The notes under the pieces: model-generated
The model's database searches: none
Told to the model about the DNA's origin: nothing
What the model saw: the letters and a program-made list of their open reading frames with translations, nothing else
Part shown: piece after piece, positions 55,860-64,000 of the stretch
How positions within the stretch are numbered: the first letter of the stretch is position 1
Layout: each line of letters opens with the position of its first letter
Made by a program: the position numbers and the translations under genes
NCBI RefSeq assembly: GCF_002002705.1
Contig: NZ_MUNS01000033.1
Coordinates: 1 to 64,000, forward strand
Source: Polaromonas sp. C04
GTDB taxonomy: Bacteria > Pseudomonadota > Gammaproteobacteria > Burkholderiales > Burkholderiaceae_C
Length of the DNA: 64,000 bases
Direction: 5' to 3'

Positions 55860-56846
55860 ATGAGCAAAAAACCCGTTCGCGTCGCCGTTACCGGCGCCGC
55901 AGGTCAAATCGGCTACGCCATCCTGTTTCGCATCGCCTCGGGCGAAATGCTGGGCAAGGACCAGCCCGTGATCCTGCAACTGCTCGAAATCCCCGACGAG
56001 AAAGCCCAGAAGGCGCTCAAGGGCGTGATGATGGAGTTGCAGGACTGCGCCTTCCCGCTGCTGGTCGAGATGCAGGCCCACGGCGACCCGATGACGGCGT
56101 TCAAGGACGTCGACTACGCGCTGCTGATCGGCTCGCGTCCGCGCGGCCCGGGCATGGAGCGCGCCGAGCTGCTCGCGGTCAACGCGCAGATCTTCACGGC
56201 CCAGGGCAAGGCCCTGAACGCCGTGGCCAGCCGCAACGTCAAGGTGCTGGTGGTCGGCAACCCGGCCAACACCAATGCCTATATCGCGATGAAGAGCGCG
56301 CCCGACCTGCCGAGCAAGAACTTCACGGCCATGCTGCGGCTGGACCATAACCGCGCGCTGAGCCAGGTTGCCGCCAAGACCGGCAAGGCCGTGGCCGACA
56401 TCGAAAAGCTCACCGTCTGGGGCAACCACTCGCCCACCATGTACGCCGACTACCGCTTCGCCACCATCAACGGTGAGAGCGTGGCCAAGATGATCAACGA
56501 CCAGGAATGGAATGCCAGCGTGTTCCTGCCCACCGTGGGCAAGCGCGGCGCCGCCATCATCGAGGCGCGTGGCCTGTCCAGCGCGGCCTCCGCGGCCAAC
56601 GCGGCGATCGACCACATGCACGACTGGGCGCTGGGCACCAACGGCAAGTGGGTCACCATGGGCGTCCCGTCCGATGGCAGCTATGGCATTCCCAAGGACG
56701 TGATGTTCGGCGTGCCGGTCACCTGCGAGAACGGCGAATACAAGCGGGTCGAGGGCCTGCCGATCGACGCCTTCAGCCAGCAGTGCATCGACAAGACGCT
56801 CAAGGAACTGCTGGACGAGCAGGCCGGCGTGGCGCACTTGTTGTAA
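55860..56846 (+). CDS. mdh: Malate dehydrogenase
   Basis: MDH interconverts malate and oxaloacetate with NAD. The 328-residue protein has the Rossmann loop [16 protein letters not shown], the substrate Arg loop [23 protein letters not shown], and the catalytic His in [16 protein letters not shown]. This is the LDH-like cytosolic-type MDH of Burkholderiales. GGAGCTGTCC before the ATG is a fair ribosome binding site. It is divergent from the GntR gene. Confidence 0.98.
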   Translation: MSKKPVRVAVTGAAGQIGYAILFRIASGEMLGKDQPVILQLLEIPDEKAQKALKGVMMELQDCAFPLLVEMQAHGDPMTAFKDVDYALLIGSRPRGPGMERAELLAVNAQIFTAQGKALNAVASRNVKVLVVGNPANTNAYIAMKSAPDLPSKNFTAMLRLDHNRALSQVAAKTGKAVADIEKLTVWGNHSPTMYADYRFATINGESVAKMINDQEWNASVFLPTVGKRGAAIIEARGLSSAASAANAAIDHMHDWALGTNGKWVTMGVPSDGSYGIPKDVMFGVPVTCENGEYKRVEGLPIDAFSQQCIDKTLKELLDEQAGVAHLL

Positions 56847-56945
56847 CACCCCCAGGCTGCGCGCACTTCGTGTCGCTTCGCCACCCCCCTTGCCGGGGGC
56901 AACACCAGCGGCCCGGCAAAGCCGGTTCCGCGGTGTTCCGCGAAA
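56847..56945 (+). repeat. C/G hairpin repeat, subtype B (copy 2) after mdh
   Basis: CACCCCCAGGCTGCGCGCAC, TTCGTGTCGCTTCGCC, a C-run, TTGCC, GGGGGC, CAACACCAGCGG and CCCGGCAAAGCCGGTTCCG. The second half is almost identical to 28679-28771. It begins one base after the mdh stop. Confidence 0.8.
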
Positions 56946-56985
56946 AGACGCTGCTGCGTGAGCCAGAAATCCCCGCCCATTGACC

Positions 56986-57774
56986 ATGCACGACTGGAAT
57001 CCGGACCTGTACCGGCGCTACGAGGATGAGCGCACGCGGCCGGCGCAGGATCTGCTGGCGCGCGTGCCGCTGGAGCAGGCGGCGCGGGTAGTCGATCTCG
57101 GCTGCGGGCCCGGCAATTCCACCGAACTGCTGGTGCGGCGTTTTGCGACCGCGCAGGTCACCGGCACCGACAACTCCGAAGCCATGCTGGCGAGCGCACG
57201 CCAGCGCCTGCCGCAGGTGCGCTTCGAGCTCGGCGACATCGCGAGCTGGACGCCCGACGCCGCACAGGGCGGGGCGCCCGACCTGATTTACGCCAACGCC
57301 GCGCTGCAATGGGTGCCCGATCACGAAACACTGATTCCGCGCCTGTTTGCCGCGCTCGCGCCCGGCGGCGTGCTGGCCATCCAGATGCCCGACAACCGCC
57401 AGGAGCCGACGCATCGCCTGATGCGCGAGCTGGCGGCGCAGGCGCCGTGGGCGCAGCCTATCGGCGACGCCGACCGGCTGCGCACCGCACTGCTGGGCAT
57501 CGGCGGCTATTACGACCTGCTGGCAAAGCAGGCGGCGCAGGTCGACGTCTGGCGCACCATCTACCAGCATCCGATGGCGACGCCCGCCGCGATCGTCGAA
57601 TGGGTGCGCAGCACGGGGCTCAAGCCCTTTGTCGATCGCCTGCCGCCCGCACTGCAGGCCAGCTACCTGGCCGAGTACGAGCGCCGCATCGCGCAGGCGT
57701 ATCCGCCGCGCGCCGACGGGCGCCTGCTGCTGGCGTTTCCACGCCTGTTCATCGTGGCGCAGCGCAAGCCATGA
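56986..57774 (+). CDS. tam: Trans-aconitate 2-methyltransferase
   Basis: Tam methylates trans-aconitate, a spontaneous isomer that inhibits aconitase. The 262-residue SAM methyltransferase has motif I ARVVDLGCGPGNSTELL, GTDNSEAMLASA, IYANAALQWVPDHETLIPRL, and the Tam-type C-terminus (VDVWRTIYQHPMATPAAIVEWVRSTGLKPFVDRL). ATG 56986 (MHDWNPDLYRRYEDERTRPA) matches the family start. Its place between mdh and the aconitases fits the role. Confidence 0.93.
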   Translation: MHDWNPDLYRRYEDERTRPAQDLLARVPLEQAARVVDLGCGPGNSTELLVRRFATAQVTGTDNSEAMLASARQRLPQVRFELGDIASWTPDAAQGGAPDLIYANAALQWVPDHETLIPRLFAALAPGGVLAIQMPDNRQEPTHRLMRELAAQAPWAQPIGDADRLRTALLGIGGYYDLLAKQAAQVDVWRTIYQHPMATPAAIVEWVRSTGLKPFVDRLPPALQASYLAEYERRIAQAYPPRADGRLLLAFPRLFIVAQRKP

Positions 57775-57788
57775 GTACCGGGATGAAA

Positions 57789-57868
57789 CACCCCCGAAGC
57801 GCCTGCGGCGCCTCCCCCTCTAGGGGGCGCACCCAGCGGCCTGGCGGAGCCAGTTCCGCGGGTGCCTT
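57789..57868 (+). repeat. C/G hairpin repeat, subtype B (copy 3, diverged) after tam
   Basis: ACCCCCGAAGCGCCTGCGGC, CCCCTCTAGGGG, then CCAGCGGCCTGGCGGAGCCA and GTTCCGCGGGTG. A shorter left arm than copies 1 and 2, with the CAGCGGCC...GTTCCGCGG end conserved. Confidence 0.65.
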
Positions 57869-57930
57869 GGCATTTGGCTACGCTGGTTTCATGGGGCGCG
57901 GGTCATGCCAAGCGCGGTGGAGCAAATGAC

Positions 57931-58962
57931 ATGAGCGCTGCTGGTCGCCATCCGCGCGAAGTGCTGCTGGGTGCCCAGGCGGCCCGCGCTTTCCTGCCGG
58001 TGTGCGACCACTACAGCGGCGTCGAGGCGCGCATGCGCAAGAGCCTGCAGCTGCAGGCCGAGTTCACCGAGGAATTCGGCGCCTGCGTGTTCGACGTGAC
58101 GCTGGACTGCGAGGACGGCGCGCCGGTCGGTGGCGAGGCCGATCACGCGGCGCTGGTGGTGGCGCTGGCGCTGCTGGCGGACGGCAAGGCGCGCGTCGCC
58201 GTGCGCGTGCATCCAGTGGACCATCCCGCGTTCGAGTCCGACATGGCCACGATTGCGGGCGCGGCCGGGCGCAAGCTGTGCCACATCATGATTCCGAAAG
58301 TGGAGTCGGTGGACGACGTGATTCGGGCTGAAAAAGCCCTGGAGTCTGCATCTGCCGGGCATTTGCCGCTACAGGTTTTGATAGAGTCGCCGGCCGCCGT
58401 GCAGCGCGCCTTCGAGATCGCCGCGCACCCGCGCGTGCAGTCGCTGAGCTTTGGCCTGATGGACTTCGTCTCCAGCCATGGCGGCGCGATCCCCTCGGAC
58501 GGCATGGGCGTGCAGGGCCAGTTCACGCATCCGCTGGTGGTGCGCGCCAAGCTCGAGATCGCCTCGGCGTGCCATGCCTGGGGCAAGGTGCCCTCGCACT
58601 GCGTGGTGACCGAGTTCAAGGACACGCAGGCGCTGGGCGCGGCCGCGCGCCGGGCCGCGCGCGAATTCGGCTACACCCGCATGTGGAGCATCCACCCGGA
58701 CCAGATCCGCACTATCCTGCAGGCGTTTGCGCCGAGTCCGCGCGAGATCGAGATGGCTACAAAAATAATGGTCGCTGCTGCATCTGCAGACTGGGCTCCC
58801 GTCTCTTTTGAGGGCAAGCTGCAGGACCGCGCCAGTTACCGCTACTTCTGGCAGGTGCTGGAGCGCGCCCACCAGACGGGCAGGGAACTGCCCGATGACA
58901 TCCGGATTTATTTCAACCCCGCTGACCCCCCCACGATGCATTCCACGGAGACACCCTCATGA
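57931..58962 (+). CDS. HpcH/HpaI aldolase/citrate lyase beta-like (CoA ester lyase) family protein
   Basis: A 343-residue TIM-barrel protein of the CitE/HpcH superfamily: FDVTLDCEDGAPVGGE, RVHPVDHPAFESD, IMIPKVESVDDV, the metal-binding Glu in VLIESPAAVQRAFEI, and the Asp in LSFGLMDFVSSHGG. Relatives include CitE-like lyases and malyl-CoA lyases or thioesterases; no citrate lyase alpha or gamma genes are near, so a role on a malyl- or citryl-type CoA ester is possible but unproven. GGAG precedes ATG 57931. Two patches resemble the dispersed repeat. The stop overlaps the next gene (ATGA). Confidence 0.85.
   Translation: MSAAGRHPREVLLGAQAARAFLPVCDHYSGVEARMRKSLQLQAEFTEEFGACVFDVTLDCEDGAPVGGEADHAALVVALALLADGKARVAVRVHPVDHPAFESDMATIAGAAGRKLCHIMIPKVESVDDVIRAEKALESASAGHLPLQVLIESPAAVQRAFEIAAHPRVQSLSFGLMDFVSSHGGAIPSDGMGVQGQFTHPLVVRAKLEIASACHAWGKVPSHCVVTEFKDTQALGAAARRAAREFGYTRMWSIHPDQIRTILQAFAPSPREIEMATKIMVAAASADWAPVSFEGKLQDRASYRYFWQVLERAHQTGRELPDDIRIYFNPADPPTMHSTETPS
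58368..58386 (+). repeat. Partial GCTAC...GATAG half-element in the HpcH-like gene
   Basis: GCTACAGGTTTTGATAGAG is the 18-bp half with two core mismatches and no GGGCT at the expected distance. Encodes part of the conserved VLIES motif. Confidence 0.3.
58756..58810 (+). repeat. Variant GCTAC-N16-GGGCT element in the HpcH-like gene
   Basis: GCTAC (58756-58760), GTCGCT (to 58776), a spacer of 16 nt containing CTGCATCTGCAG, then GGGCTCCCGTCTCTTTT. A short-spacer variant; in frame, in a family region of conserved length. Confidence 0.5.
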
Positions 58963-59567
58963 AAGCCTTCCTCACCGCCAGCCTGATTCTGCTCAGCCCC
59001 GCCCTGGTGCTCGCGCAAACGGGCACCACGCCCGACGCCGCAGTGGCCAAACCGGCCGCCAAGCATGTCACCAAGCCCGCCGCCAGGCATGTGGCGAAGA
59101 AAAAGCCCGTGGTCAGCACGAACCGCCAAAACCTCAAAAGCGCCGCCATCAACGCGGCCGCAGGCATCGAAGCGGCCGACGCCGCGCTGACGCCCGCCGA
59201 GTTGGCGATTGCGCAGCGCGTATACGTGGGCAGCCTGCCGTGCGAGCTGGGTGCCACCGTCACGCTCACGCCCGATCCCAAGACGCCGGGCTACTTCGAC
59301 GTGCGCGGCAAAAACTTCAGCTACCGCATGTTCCCGGTGGTGACGTCGACCGGCGCGGTGCGCCTGGAAGACCACCGCGAGGGTGCGGTGTGGCTCCAGC
59401 TGTCCAACAAGTCCATGCTCATGAACCAGAAGCTCGGTCAACGCATGGCCGACGAGTGCAAGAGCCCGGCCCAGGCGATGGTCGCCGAGAACATGAAAGA
59501 GCATCCCGGCCCCGGCCTGCTGGACGCGCCGGTGAAGACCGGCGCAGCGCCGGCCGCTACTAAATAA
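58959..59567 (+). CDS. Exported hypothetical protein with Lys/Ala/Pro-rich linker
   Basis: A 202-residue protein with a clear signal peptide ([20 protein letters not shown]), a Lys/Ala/Pro-rich linker ([20 protein letters not shown]) and a soluble domain containing [30 protein letters not shown]-like [19 protein letters not shown] and [22 protein letters not shown]. Two Cys could form a disulphide. Not recognised; conserved Burkholderiales proteins of this kind occur before acnB. It overlaps the upstream gene by four bases, so it is co-translated with it. The stop codon lies within a dispersed repeat. Confidence 0.8.
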   Translation: MKAFLTASLILLSPALVLAQTGTTPDAAVAKPAAKHVTKPAARHVAKKKPVVSTNRQNLKSAAINAAAGIEAADAALTPAELAIAQRVYVGSLPCELGATVTLTPDPKTPGYFDVRGKNFSYRMFPVVTSTGAVRLEDHREGAVWLQLSNKSMLMNQKLGQRMADECKSPAQAMVAENMKEHPGPGLLDAPVKTGAAPAATK

Positions 59568-59615
59568 ATAGCTTAAAGCGCCCGCCATTGAAGGGCTGGC
59601 GCCATTATTTTCTAA
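59556..59615 (+). repeat. GCTAY-N19-GGGCT dispersed element before acnB
   Basis: GCTACTAAATAAATAGCT (59556-59573), 19-nt spacer (59574-59592) with GCGCCC at positions 5-10, GGGCTGGCGCCATTATTTTC. It holds the stop codon of the upstream gene and lies 20 bp before the acnB ATG. Confidence 0.8.
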
Positions 59616-59635
59616 AATCAGGAAGGATCCCCTCC

Positions 59636-62245
59636 ATGCTGCCCGAGTTTTTACAAACCTACCGTGCCCATGTCGCCGAGCGTGCCGCGCTCGGCATTCC
59701 GCCGCTGCCCCTGTCGGCCCAGCAGACCGGCGCGCTGATCGAACTGCTGAAGAACCCGCCCCCGGGCGAGGAAGCGGCGCTGGTCGAGATGATCACGCAC
59801 CGCGTGCCCGCCGGCGTGGACGACGCCGCCAAGGTCAAGGCCAGCTACCTCGCTGCCGTGGCCCACGGCACCGAAAAATGCCCGCTGCTGTCGCGCGAGC
59901 AGGCCACCGAGCTGCTCGGCACCATGCTGGGCGGCTACAACATCAGCCCGATGATCGATCTGCTCGACGATGCCGCCGTGGCGGCGGTGGCCGCCGAGGG
60001 GTTGAAGAAAACCCTGCTGATGTTCGACCAGTTCCACGACGTCAAGGACAAGGCCGACCAGGGCAACGCGCACGCGAAGGCGGTGCTGCAGAGCTGGGCC
60101 GATGCCGAGTGGTTCACGTCGCGCCCCGAAGTGCCCAAGAGCATCAAGCTGACCGTGTTCAAGGTCACGGGCGAGACCAACACCGACGACCTCTCGCCCG
60201 CGCCTGACGCCTGGAGCCGCCCCGATATTCCGCTGCATGCGCTGGCCATGCTGAAGAACAAGCGCGATGGCATCACGCCCGAGGAAGACGGCAAGCGCGG
60301 CCCCATCAAATTCATCGAAGACCTGCGCGCGCGCGGCAACCTGGTGGCCTATGTGGGCGACGTGGTCGGCACCGGCTCCTCGCGCAAGTCCGCCACCAAT
60401 TCGGTGCTGTGGTTCACTGGCGAGGACATTCCGTTCGTGCCGAACAAGCGCTTTGGCGGTGTCTGCCTGGGCAACAAGATCGCGCCGATTTTCTACAACA
60501 CCATGGAAGACTCGGGCGCGCTGCCGATCGAGCTCGACGTGAGCCAGATGAACATGGGCGACGAGCTGGAGCTGCGCCCCTACGAAGGCAAGGCGCTGAA
60601 GGGCGGAAAAGTCATCGCCGAGTTCACGCTCAAGAGCGAGGTGCTGTTCGACGAGGTGCGCGCCGGTGGCCGCATTCCGCTGATCATCGGCCGCGGCCTG
60701 ACCGCCAAGGCGCGCGAGGCGCTGGGGCTGCCGGTCTCGACCCTGTTCCGTCTGCCGCAAAGCCCGCACGACACGAAAAAAGGCTTCACCCTGGCGCAAA
60801 AAATGGTCGGCCGCGCAGTCGGCCTGCCCGAAGGCCAGGGCGTGCGCCCCGGTACCTACTGCGAACCGCGCATGACCTCGGTCGGCAGCCAGGACACCAC
60901 CGGCCCGATGACGCGCGACGAGCTCAAGGACCTGGCCTGCCTGGGTTTCAGTGCAGACCTGGTGATGCAAAGCTTCTGCCATACGGCGGCCTACCCGAAG
61001 CCGATCGACGTGAAGATGCACCACGAGCTGCCCGAGTTCATGAGCGATCGCGGCGGCATTCCGCTGCGCCCGGGCGACGGCATCATCCACAGCTGGCTGA
61101 ACCGCATGCTGCTGCCCGACACGGTCGGCACCGGCGGCGACAGCCACACGCGCTTTCCGATCGGCATCAGCTTCCCGGCCGGCTCCGGCCTGGTGGCGTT
61201 CGGCGCGGCCACCGGCGTGATGCCGCTGGACATGCCCGAGAGCGTGCTGGTGCGCTTCAAGGGCAAGATGCAGCCCGGCGTCACGCTGCGTGACCTGGTC
61301 AACGCGATTCCGCTGTACGCCATCAAGGCTGGCCTGCTGACGGTCGAGAAGAAGGGCAAGAAAAACATCTTCTCGGGCCGCATTCTGGAAATTGAAGGCC
61401 TGCCCGACCTCAAGGTGGAGCAAGCCTTCGAACTCAGCGACGCGTCGGCCGAGCGCTCCGCGGGCGGCTGCACGGTGCACCTGAATCCGGCCCCGATCAT
61501 CGAGTACATCACCAGCAACATCACCATGCTCAAGTGGATGATTGCGACGGGCTACTCGGACGTGCGCACCATCAAGCGCCGCATTGCCGCCATGGAAGCG
61601 TGGCTCGCGAACCCGCAGCTGCTGGCGCGCGACGCCGATGCCGAATACGCGGCCGTGATCGAGATCGACCTGGCCGACGTGCACGAGCCCATCGTGGCCT
61701 GCCCGAACGACCCGGACGACGTCAAGACGCTTAGCGATGTGTCGGGCGCCGTGATCGACGAGGTGTTCATCGGCTCGTGCATGACCAACATCGGCCACTT
61801 CCGCGCCGCCAGTAAGCTGCTGGAAAACAAGCGCGATATCCCCGTCAAGCTCTGGGTCGCGCCGCCCACCAAGATGGATGCCAAGCAGCTCAGCGAAGAA
61901 GGCCACTACGGCGTGCTCGGCAACGCCGGCGCGCGCATGGAAATGCCAGGCTGCAGCCTGTGCATGGGCAACCAGGCGCAGGTGCGCGAGGGCGCCACGG
62001 TGTTCTCCACCTCCACCCGCAACTTCCCGAACCGCCTGGGCAAGAACGCCAACGTGTATCTCGGCTCCGCCGAACTGGCCGCGATTTGCTCCAAGCTCGG
62101 GCGCATCCCGACCAAGGCCGAATACATGGCCGACATGGGCGTCCTCACGGCCGCCAGCGACCAGATCTACCAGTACCTGAACTTTGACAAGGTCAAGGAT
62201 TACACGGACCTGGCGGATACGCTGAAGGAAGGCGTGGTGGCGTAA
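59636..62245 (+). CDS. acnB: Aconitate hydratase B (bifunctional aconitase/2-methylisocitrate dehydratase)
   Basis: AcnB interconverts citrate and isocitrate. The 869-residue protein has the AcnB-specific N-terminal HEAT-like domain ([20 protein letters not shown]...), the swivelling domain, [23 protein letters not shown] and the [4Fe-4S] cluster motifs [15 protein letters not shown] and [14 protein letters not shown] 59636 has AGGAAGGA nine bases upstream. The open frame starts at 59588 but the extra residues are repeat-encoded. It ends before a strong terminator. Confidence 0.97.
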   Translation: MLPEFLQTYRAHVAERAALGIPPLPLSAQQTGALIELLKNPPPGEEAALVEMITHRVPAGVDDAAKVKASYLAAVAHGTEKCPLLSREQATELLGTMLGGYNISPMIDLLDDAAVAAVAAEGLKKTLLMFDQFHDVKDKADQGNAHAKAVLQSWADAEWFTSRPEVPKSIKLTVFKVTGETNTDDLSPAPDAWSRPDIPLHALAMLKNKRDGITPEEDGKRGPIKFIEDLRARGNLVAYVGDVVGTGSSRKSATNSVLWFTGEDIPFVPNKRFGGVCLGNKIAPIFYNTMEDSGALPIELDVSQMNMGDELELRPYEGKALKGGKVIAEFTLKSEVLFDEVRAGGRIPLIIGRGLTAKAREALGLPVSTLFRLPQSPHDTKKGFTLAQKMVGRAVGLPEGQGVRPGTYCEPRMTSVGSQDTTGPMTRDELKDLACLGFSADLVMQSFCHTAAYPKPIDVKMHHELPEFMSDRGGIPLRPGDGIIHSWLNRMLLPDTVGTGGDSHTRFPIGISFPAGSGLVAFGAATGVMPLDMPESVLVRFKGKMQPGVTLRDLVNAIPLYAIKAGLLTVEKKGKKNIFSGRILEIEGLPDLKVEQAFELSDASAERSAGGCTVHLNPAPIIEYITSNITMLKWMIATGYSDVRTIKRRIAAMEAWLANPQLLARDADAEYAAVIEIDLADVHEPIVACPNDPDDVKTLSDVSGAVIDEVFIGSCMTNIGHFRAASKLLENKRDIPVKLWVAPPTKMDAKQLSEEGHYGVLGNAGARMEMPGCSLCMGNQAQVREGATVFSTSTRNFPNRLGKNANVYLGSAELAAICSKLGRIPTKAEYMADMGVLTAASDQIYQYLNFDKVKDYTDLADTLKEGVVA

Positions 62246-62268
62246 GCGCTGCACCGTCAATGGCGAAA

Positions 62269-62290
62269 AGCCCGCTTCGGCGGGCTTTTT
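62269..62290 (+). terminator. Intrinsic terminator after acnB
   Basis: AGCCCGC (62269-62275), a TTCG loop, GCGGGCT (62280-62286), then five T residues. 24 bp after the stop codon. Confidence 0.93.
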
Positions 62291-62296
62291 CCTTTT

Positions 62297-62317
62297 GATG
62301 GCGGCAGTGCCGCCATC
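62297..62317. other. Second perfect hairpin beyond the acnB terminator
   Basis: GATGGCGGC pairs with GCCGCCATC around AGT. No T-run. Together with the terminator it forms a tandem hairpin between acnB and acnA, like that beside gltA. Confidence 0.5.
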
Positions 62318-62500
62318 GTCCGTTGAAACGGCCATGACGCCGACGCACTCGCGCGTGGCAACGCAGGCGGTTTGAAAATGTCTTTCGCGGGTACCACAAT
62401 AGGAGGCACCCACACCATCAGGACATCGGGCCGGCCTGAAGCGCCGGCACCCGGATATGGCCACAATGGTGCGCTAACGCCAACAACACAGGAGAGTCAG

Positions 62501-64000
62501 ATGAAAACCGCGGCACATCCTTTTGCATCCACCGTCAAGTCTTTCAAGACGGCGTCGGGTAAAACCGGCAGCTTTTACTCCCTGCCGGCGCTGGCCCGGC
62601 AGTTCCCCGGCATCGCGCGGCTGCCGGTGTCGCTGCGCATCGTGCTGGAGTCGGTGCTGCGCAATTGCGATGGCAGGAAGGTCACGGCCGAGCATGTGGC
62701 GCAGGTCGCCAACTGGGGCCCTGTCGAGGACCGCACCGACGAAATCCCGTTCGTGGTGGCGCGCGTGATGCTGCAGGACTTCACCGGCGTGCCGCTGCTG
62801 GCCGACATCGCCGCCATGCGCAGCGCGGCGGTGCGACTCGGCAAGGACCCCAAGCGCATCGAGCCGCTGGTGCCGGTCGATCTGGTGGTGGACCACTCGG
62901 TCATGGTCGACTACTACGGCATCCAGAATGCGCTGACGCTGAACATGGAGCTCGAATTCAAGCGCAACCGCGAACGCTACGAGTTCATGAAATGGGGCAT
63001 GCAGGCGTTCGACACGTTCCGCGTCGTGCCGCCGGGGGTGGGCATCTGTCACCAGGTGAATCTGGAATACCTGGCGCGCGGCGTGCACAAGACCAAGGAC
63101 CATGTTTACTACCCCGACACGCTGGTCGGCACCGACAGCCACACCACCATGATCAACGGCATTGGCGTGGTCGGCTGGGGCGTGGGCGGCATCGAGGCGG
63201 AGGCCGCCATGCTGGGCCAGCCGGTGTACCTGTTGACGCCCGATGTGGTCGGCATGGAACTGACCGGGCGGCTGCGCGAGGGCGTGACGGCGACCGACCT
63301 GGTGCTGACCGTGACGCAGGTGCTGCGCCAGCACAAGGTGGTGGGCAAGTTTGTCGAATTCTTTGGCGAGGGCACGCGCACGCTGGCCGTGCCGGACCGG
63401 GCCACGCTGGGCAATATGTCGCCCGAGTGCGGCGCCACCGTCAATTTCTTTCCGGTGGACGAGAAGACCCTTGAGTACTTTGCCGGCACCGGGCGCAGCA
63501 GGGACGAGATCGAGGCGTTCGAGGCCTACTTCAAGGCGCAGGGGCTGTTCGGTGTGCCCAAATCGGGCGAGATCGATTACTCGCAGGTGATCCGGCTCGA
63601 TCTGGGCGATGTGACGCCCAGCCTGGCCGGTCCGAGGCGTCCGCAGGACCGCATCGATCTGGGCAAGATGAAGAGCCAGTTCGCCACGCTGTTTTCCAAA
63701 CCCAATGCCGAGAATGGCTTCAACCAGCGCGCCGAGCGGCTGGACACGCGCTACCCCGTGCACACCGCCGTCCCGCGCACCAATGGTGCCCCACTGGCAC
63801 CACCGCTGCCACTGGGGGCCGCGCGTGACGTGGCGGAAATGGTGCTGAACCGGCCCACGCTGGAATCGAGCAAGGCGCACGCCGGCGTGCCCGAGCCGAT
63901 GGAGCGCGACATCATGCTGGGCCATGGCGATGTGCTGATCGCCGCCATCACGAGCTGCACCAACACCTCCAACCCCAGCGTGATGCTGGCGGCGGGCCTG
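62501..64000 (+). CDS. acnA: Aconitate hydratase A, 3' end cut by window edge
   Basis: The first 500 residues of an AcnA-type aconitase are present; the frame is open to the right edge. It starts [20 protein letters not shown] with ACAGGAGAG as ribosome binding site. AcnA marks: [63 protein letters not shown] and [11 protein letters not shown], whose Cys is the first cluster ligand. The sequence is AcnA-like rather than the propionate-pathway AcnD. Separated from acnB by a terminator, so it probably has its own promoter in the 210-bp gap. Confidence 0.95.
   Translation, partial: MKTAAHPFASTVKSFKTASGKTGSFYSLPALARQFPGIARLPVSLRIVLESVLRNCDGRKVTAEHVAQVANWGPVEDRTDEIPFVVARVMLQDFTGVPLLADIAAMRSAAVRLGKDPKRIEPLVPVDLVVDHSVMVDYYGIQNALTLNMELEFKRNRERYEFMKWGMQAFDTFRVVPPGVGICHQVNLEYLARGVHKTKDHVYYPDTLVGTDSHTTMINGIGVVGWGVGGIEAEAAMLGQPVYLLTPDVVGMELTGRLREGVTATDLVLTVTQVLRQHKVVGKFVEFFGEGTRTLAVPDRATLGNMSPECGATVNFFPVDEKTLEYFAGTGRSRDEIEAFEAYFKAQGLFGVPKSGEIDYSQVIRLDLGDVTPSLAGPRRPQDRIDLGKMKSQFATLFSKPNAENGFNQRAERLDTRYPVHTAVPRTNGAPLAPPLPLGAARDVAEMVLNRPTLESSKAHAGVPEPMERDIMLGHGDVLIAAITSCTNTSNPSVMLAAGL

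Noticed and set aside
59651-62464. A 937-codon minus-strand frame opposite acnB
   Set aside because: Antisense shadow of a well-conserved aconitase gene.

Overview
The window is a GC-rich, almost fully coding stretch of a beta-proteobacterial chromosome, most likely Burkholderiales, family Comamonadaceae (Polaromonas/Rhodoferax/Acidovorax-like; genus not decidable from the sequence alone). The evidence is the gene order (hemCDXY; rne/rluC; yceD-rpmF-plsX-fabHDG-acpP-fabF-rpoE-rseA-rseB-mucD-lepA-lepB-rnc-era-recO-pdxJ-acpS-nagZ; fimV-truA-trpFBA-accD; leuCDB-asd; gltA-sdhEBADC; mdh-acnB-acnA), the betaproteobacterial versions of AcnA, AcnB and MDH, and two families of short dispersed repeats that I recall seeing in Comamonadaceae genomes. 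No rRNA, tRNA, CRISPR array, insertion sequence, phage or obvious horizontally acquired island was seen. Layout: 1-4131 haem synthesis (hemC partial at the left edge). 4236-7331 RNase E on the minus strand with a long structured upstream region. 7851-12318 rluC, a HAD phosphatase, a small Rieske protein, a signal peptide peptidase, a tetrapyrrole-methylase-family protein and maf. 12345-18701 the ribosomal-protein/fatty-acid-synthesis cluster. 18737-23165 the sigma-E envelope-stress cluster with its anti-sigma factor, RseB and DegP-type protease. 23758-31835 translation, secretion, RNA processing, DNA repair, PLP, ACP-activation and peptidoglycan-recycling genes. 31824-36486 a YgjP-like metalloprotein, a patatin, lysS, a LON-domain protein and a YggT protein. 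36690-45136 accD, trpABF, truA, fimV and asd. 45260-49508 leucine synthesis with a LysR regulator. 49720-64000 a TCA-cycle block: gltA, sdhE, sdhBADC, a GntR/HutC regulator with its own palindromic operator next to mdh, a methyltransferase, a CitE/HpcH-like lyase with an exported partner, acnB and acnA (cut by the right edge). How the genes work together: the fab block makes acyl chains that accD primes and plsX/acpS support; the rpoE block forms a regulator-plus-effector unit; the trp and leu blocks are biosynthetic operons; the gltA-sdh-mdh-acn block encodes four consecutive TCA enzymes under a likely shared local regulator. The most unusual content lies in dispersed repeats. One family of about 55-60 bp has an 18-bp imperfect palindrome of the form GCTAY...RTAGCK, a spacer of exactly 19 nt with GYGCMS at spacer positions 5-10, then GGGCT and a T-rich tail. 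I find twelve copies with the exact 19-nt spacing and five partial ones. Seven full copies lie inside conserved protein genes and four overlap gene ends where they supply or flank the stop codon. A second superfamily of C-rich/G-rich hairpin repeats fills seven gaps between genes. A 592-bp non-coding stretch before lepA carries an AT-rich segment, a cluster of DnaA-box-like 9-mers and a strong intrinsic terminator.
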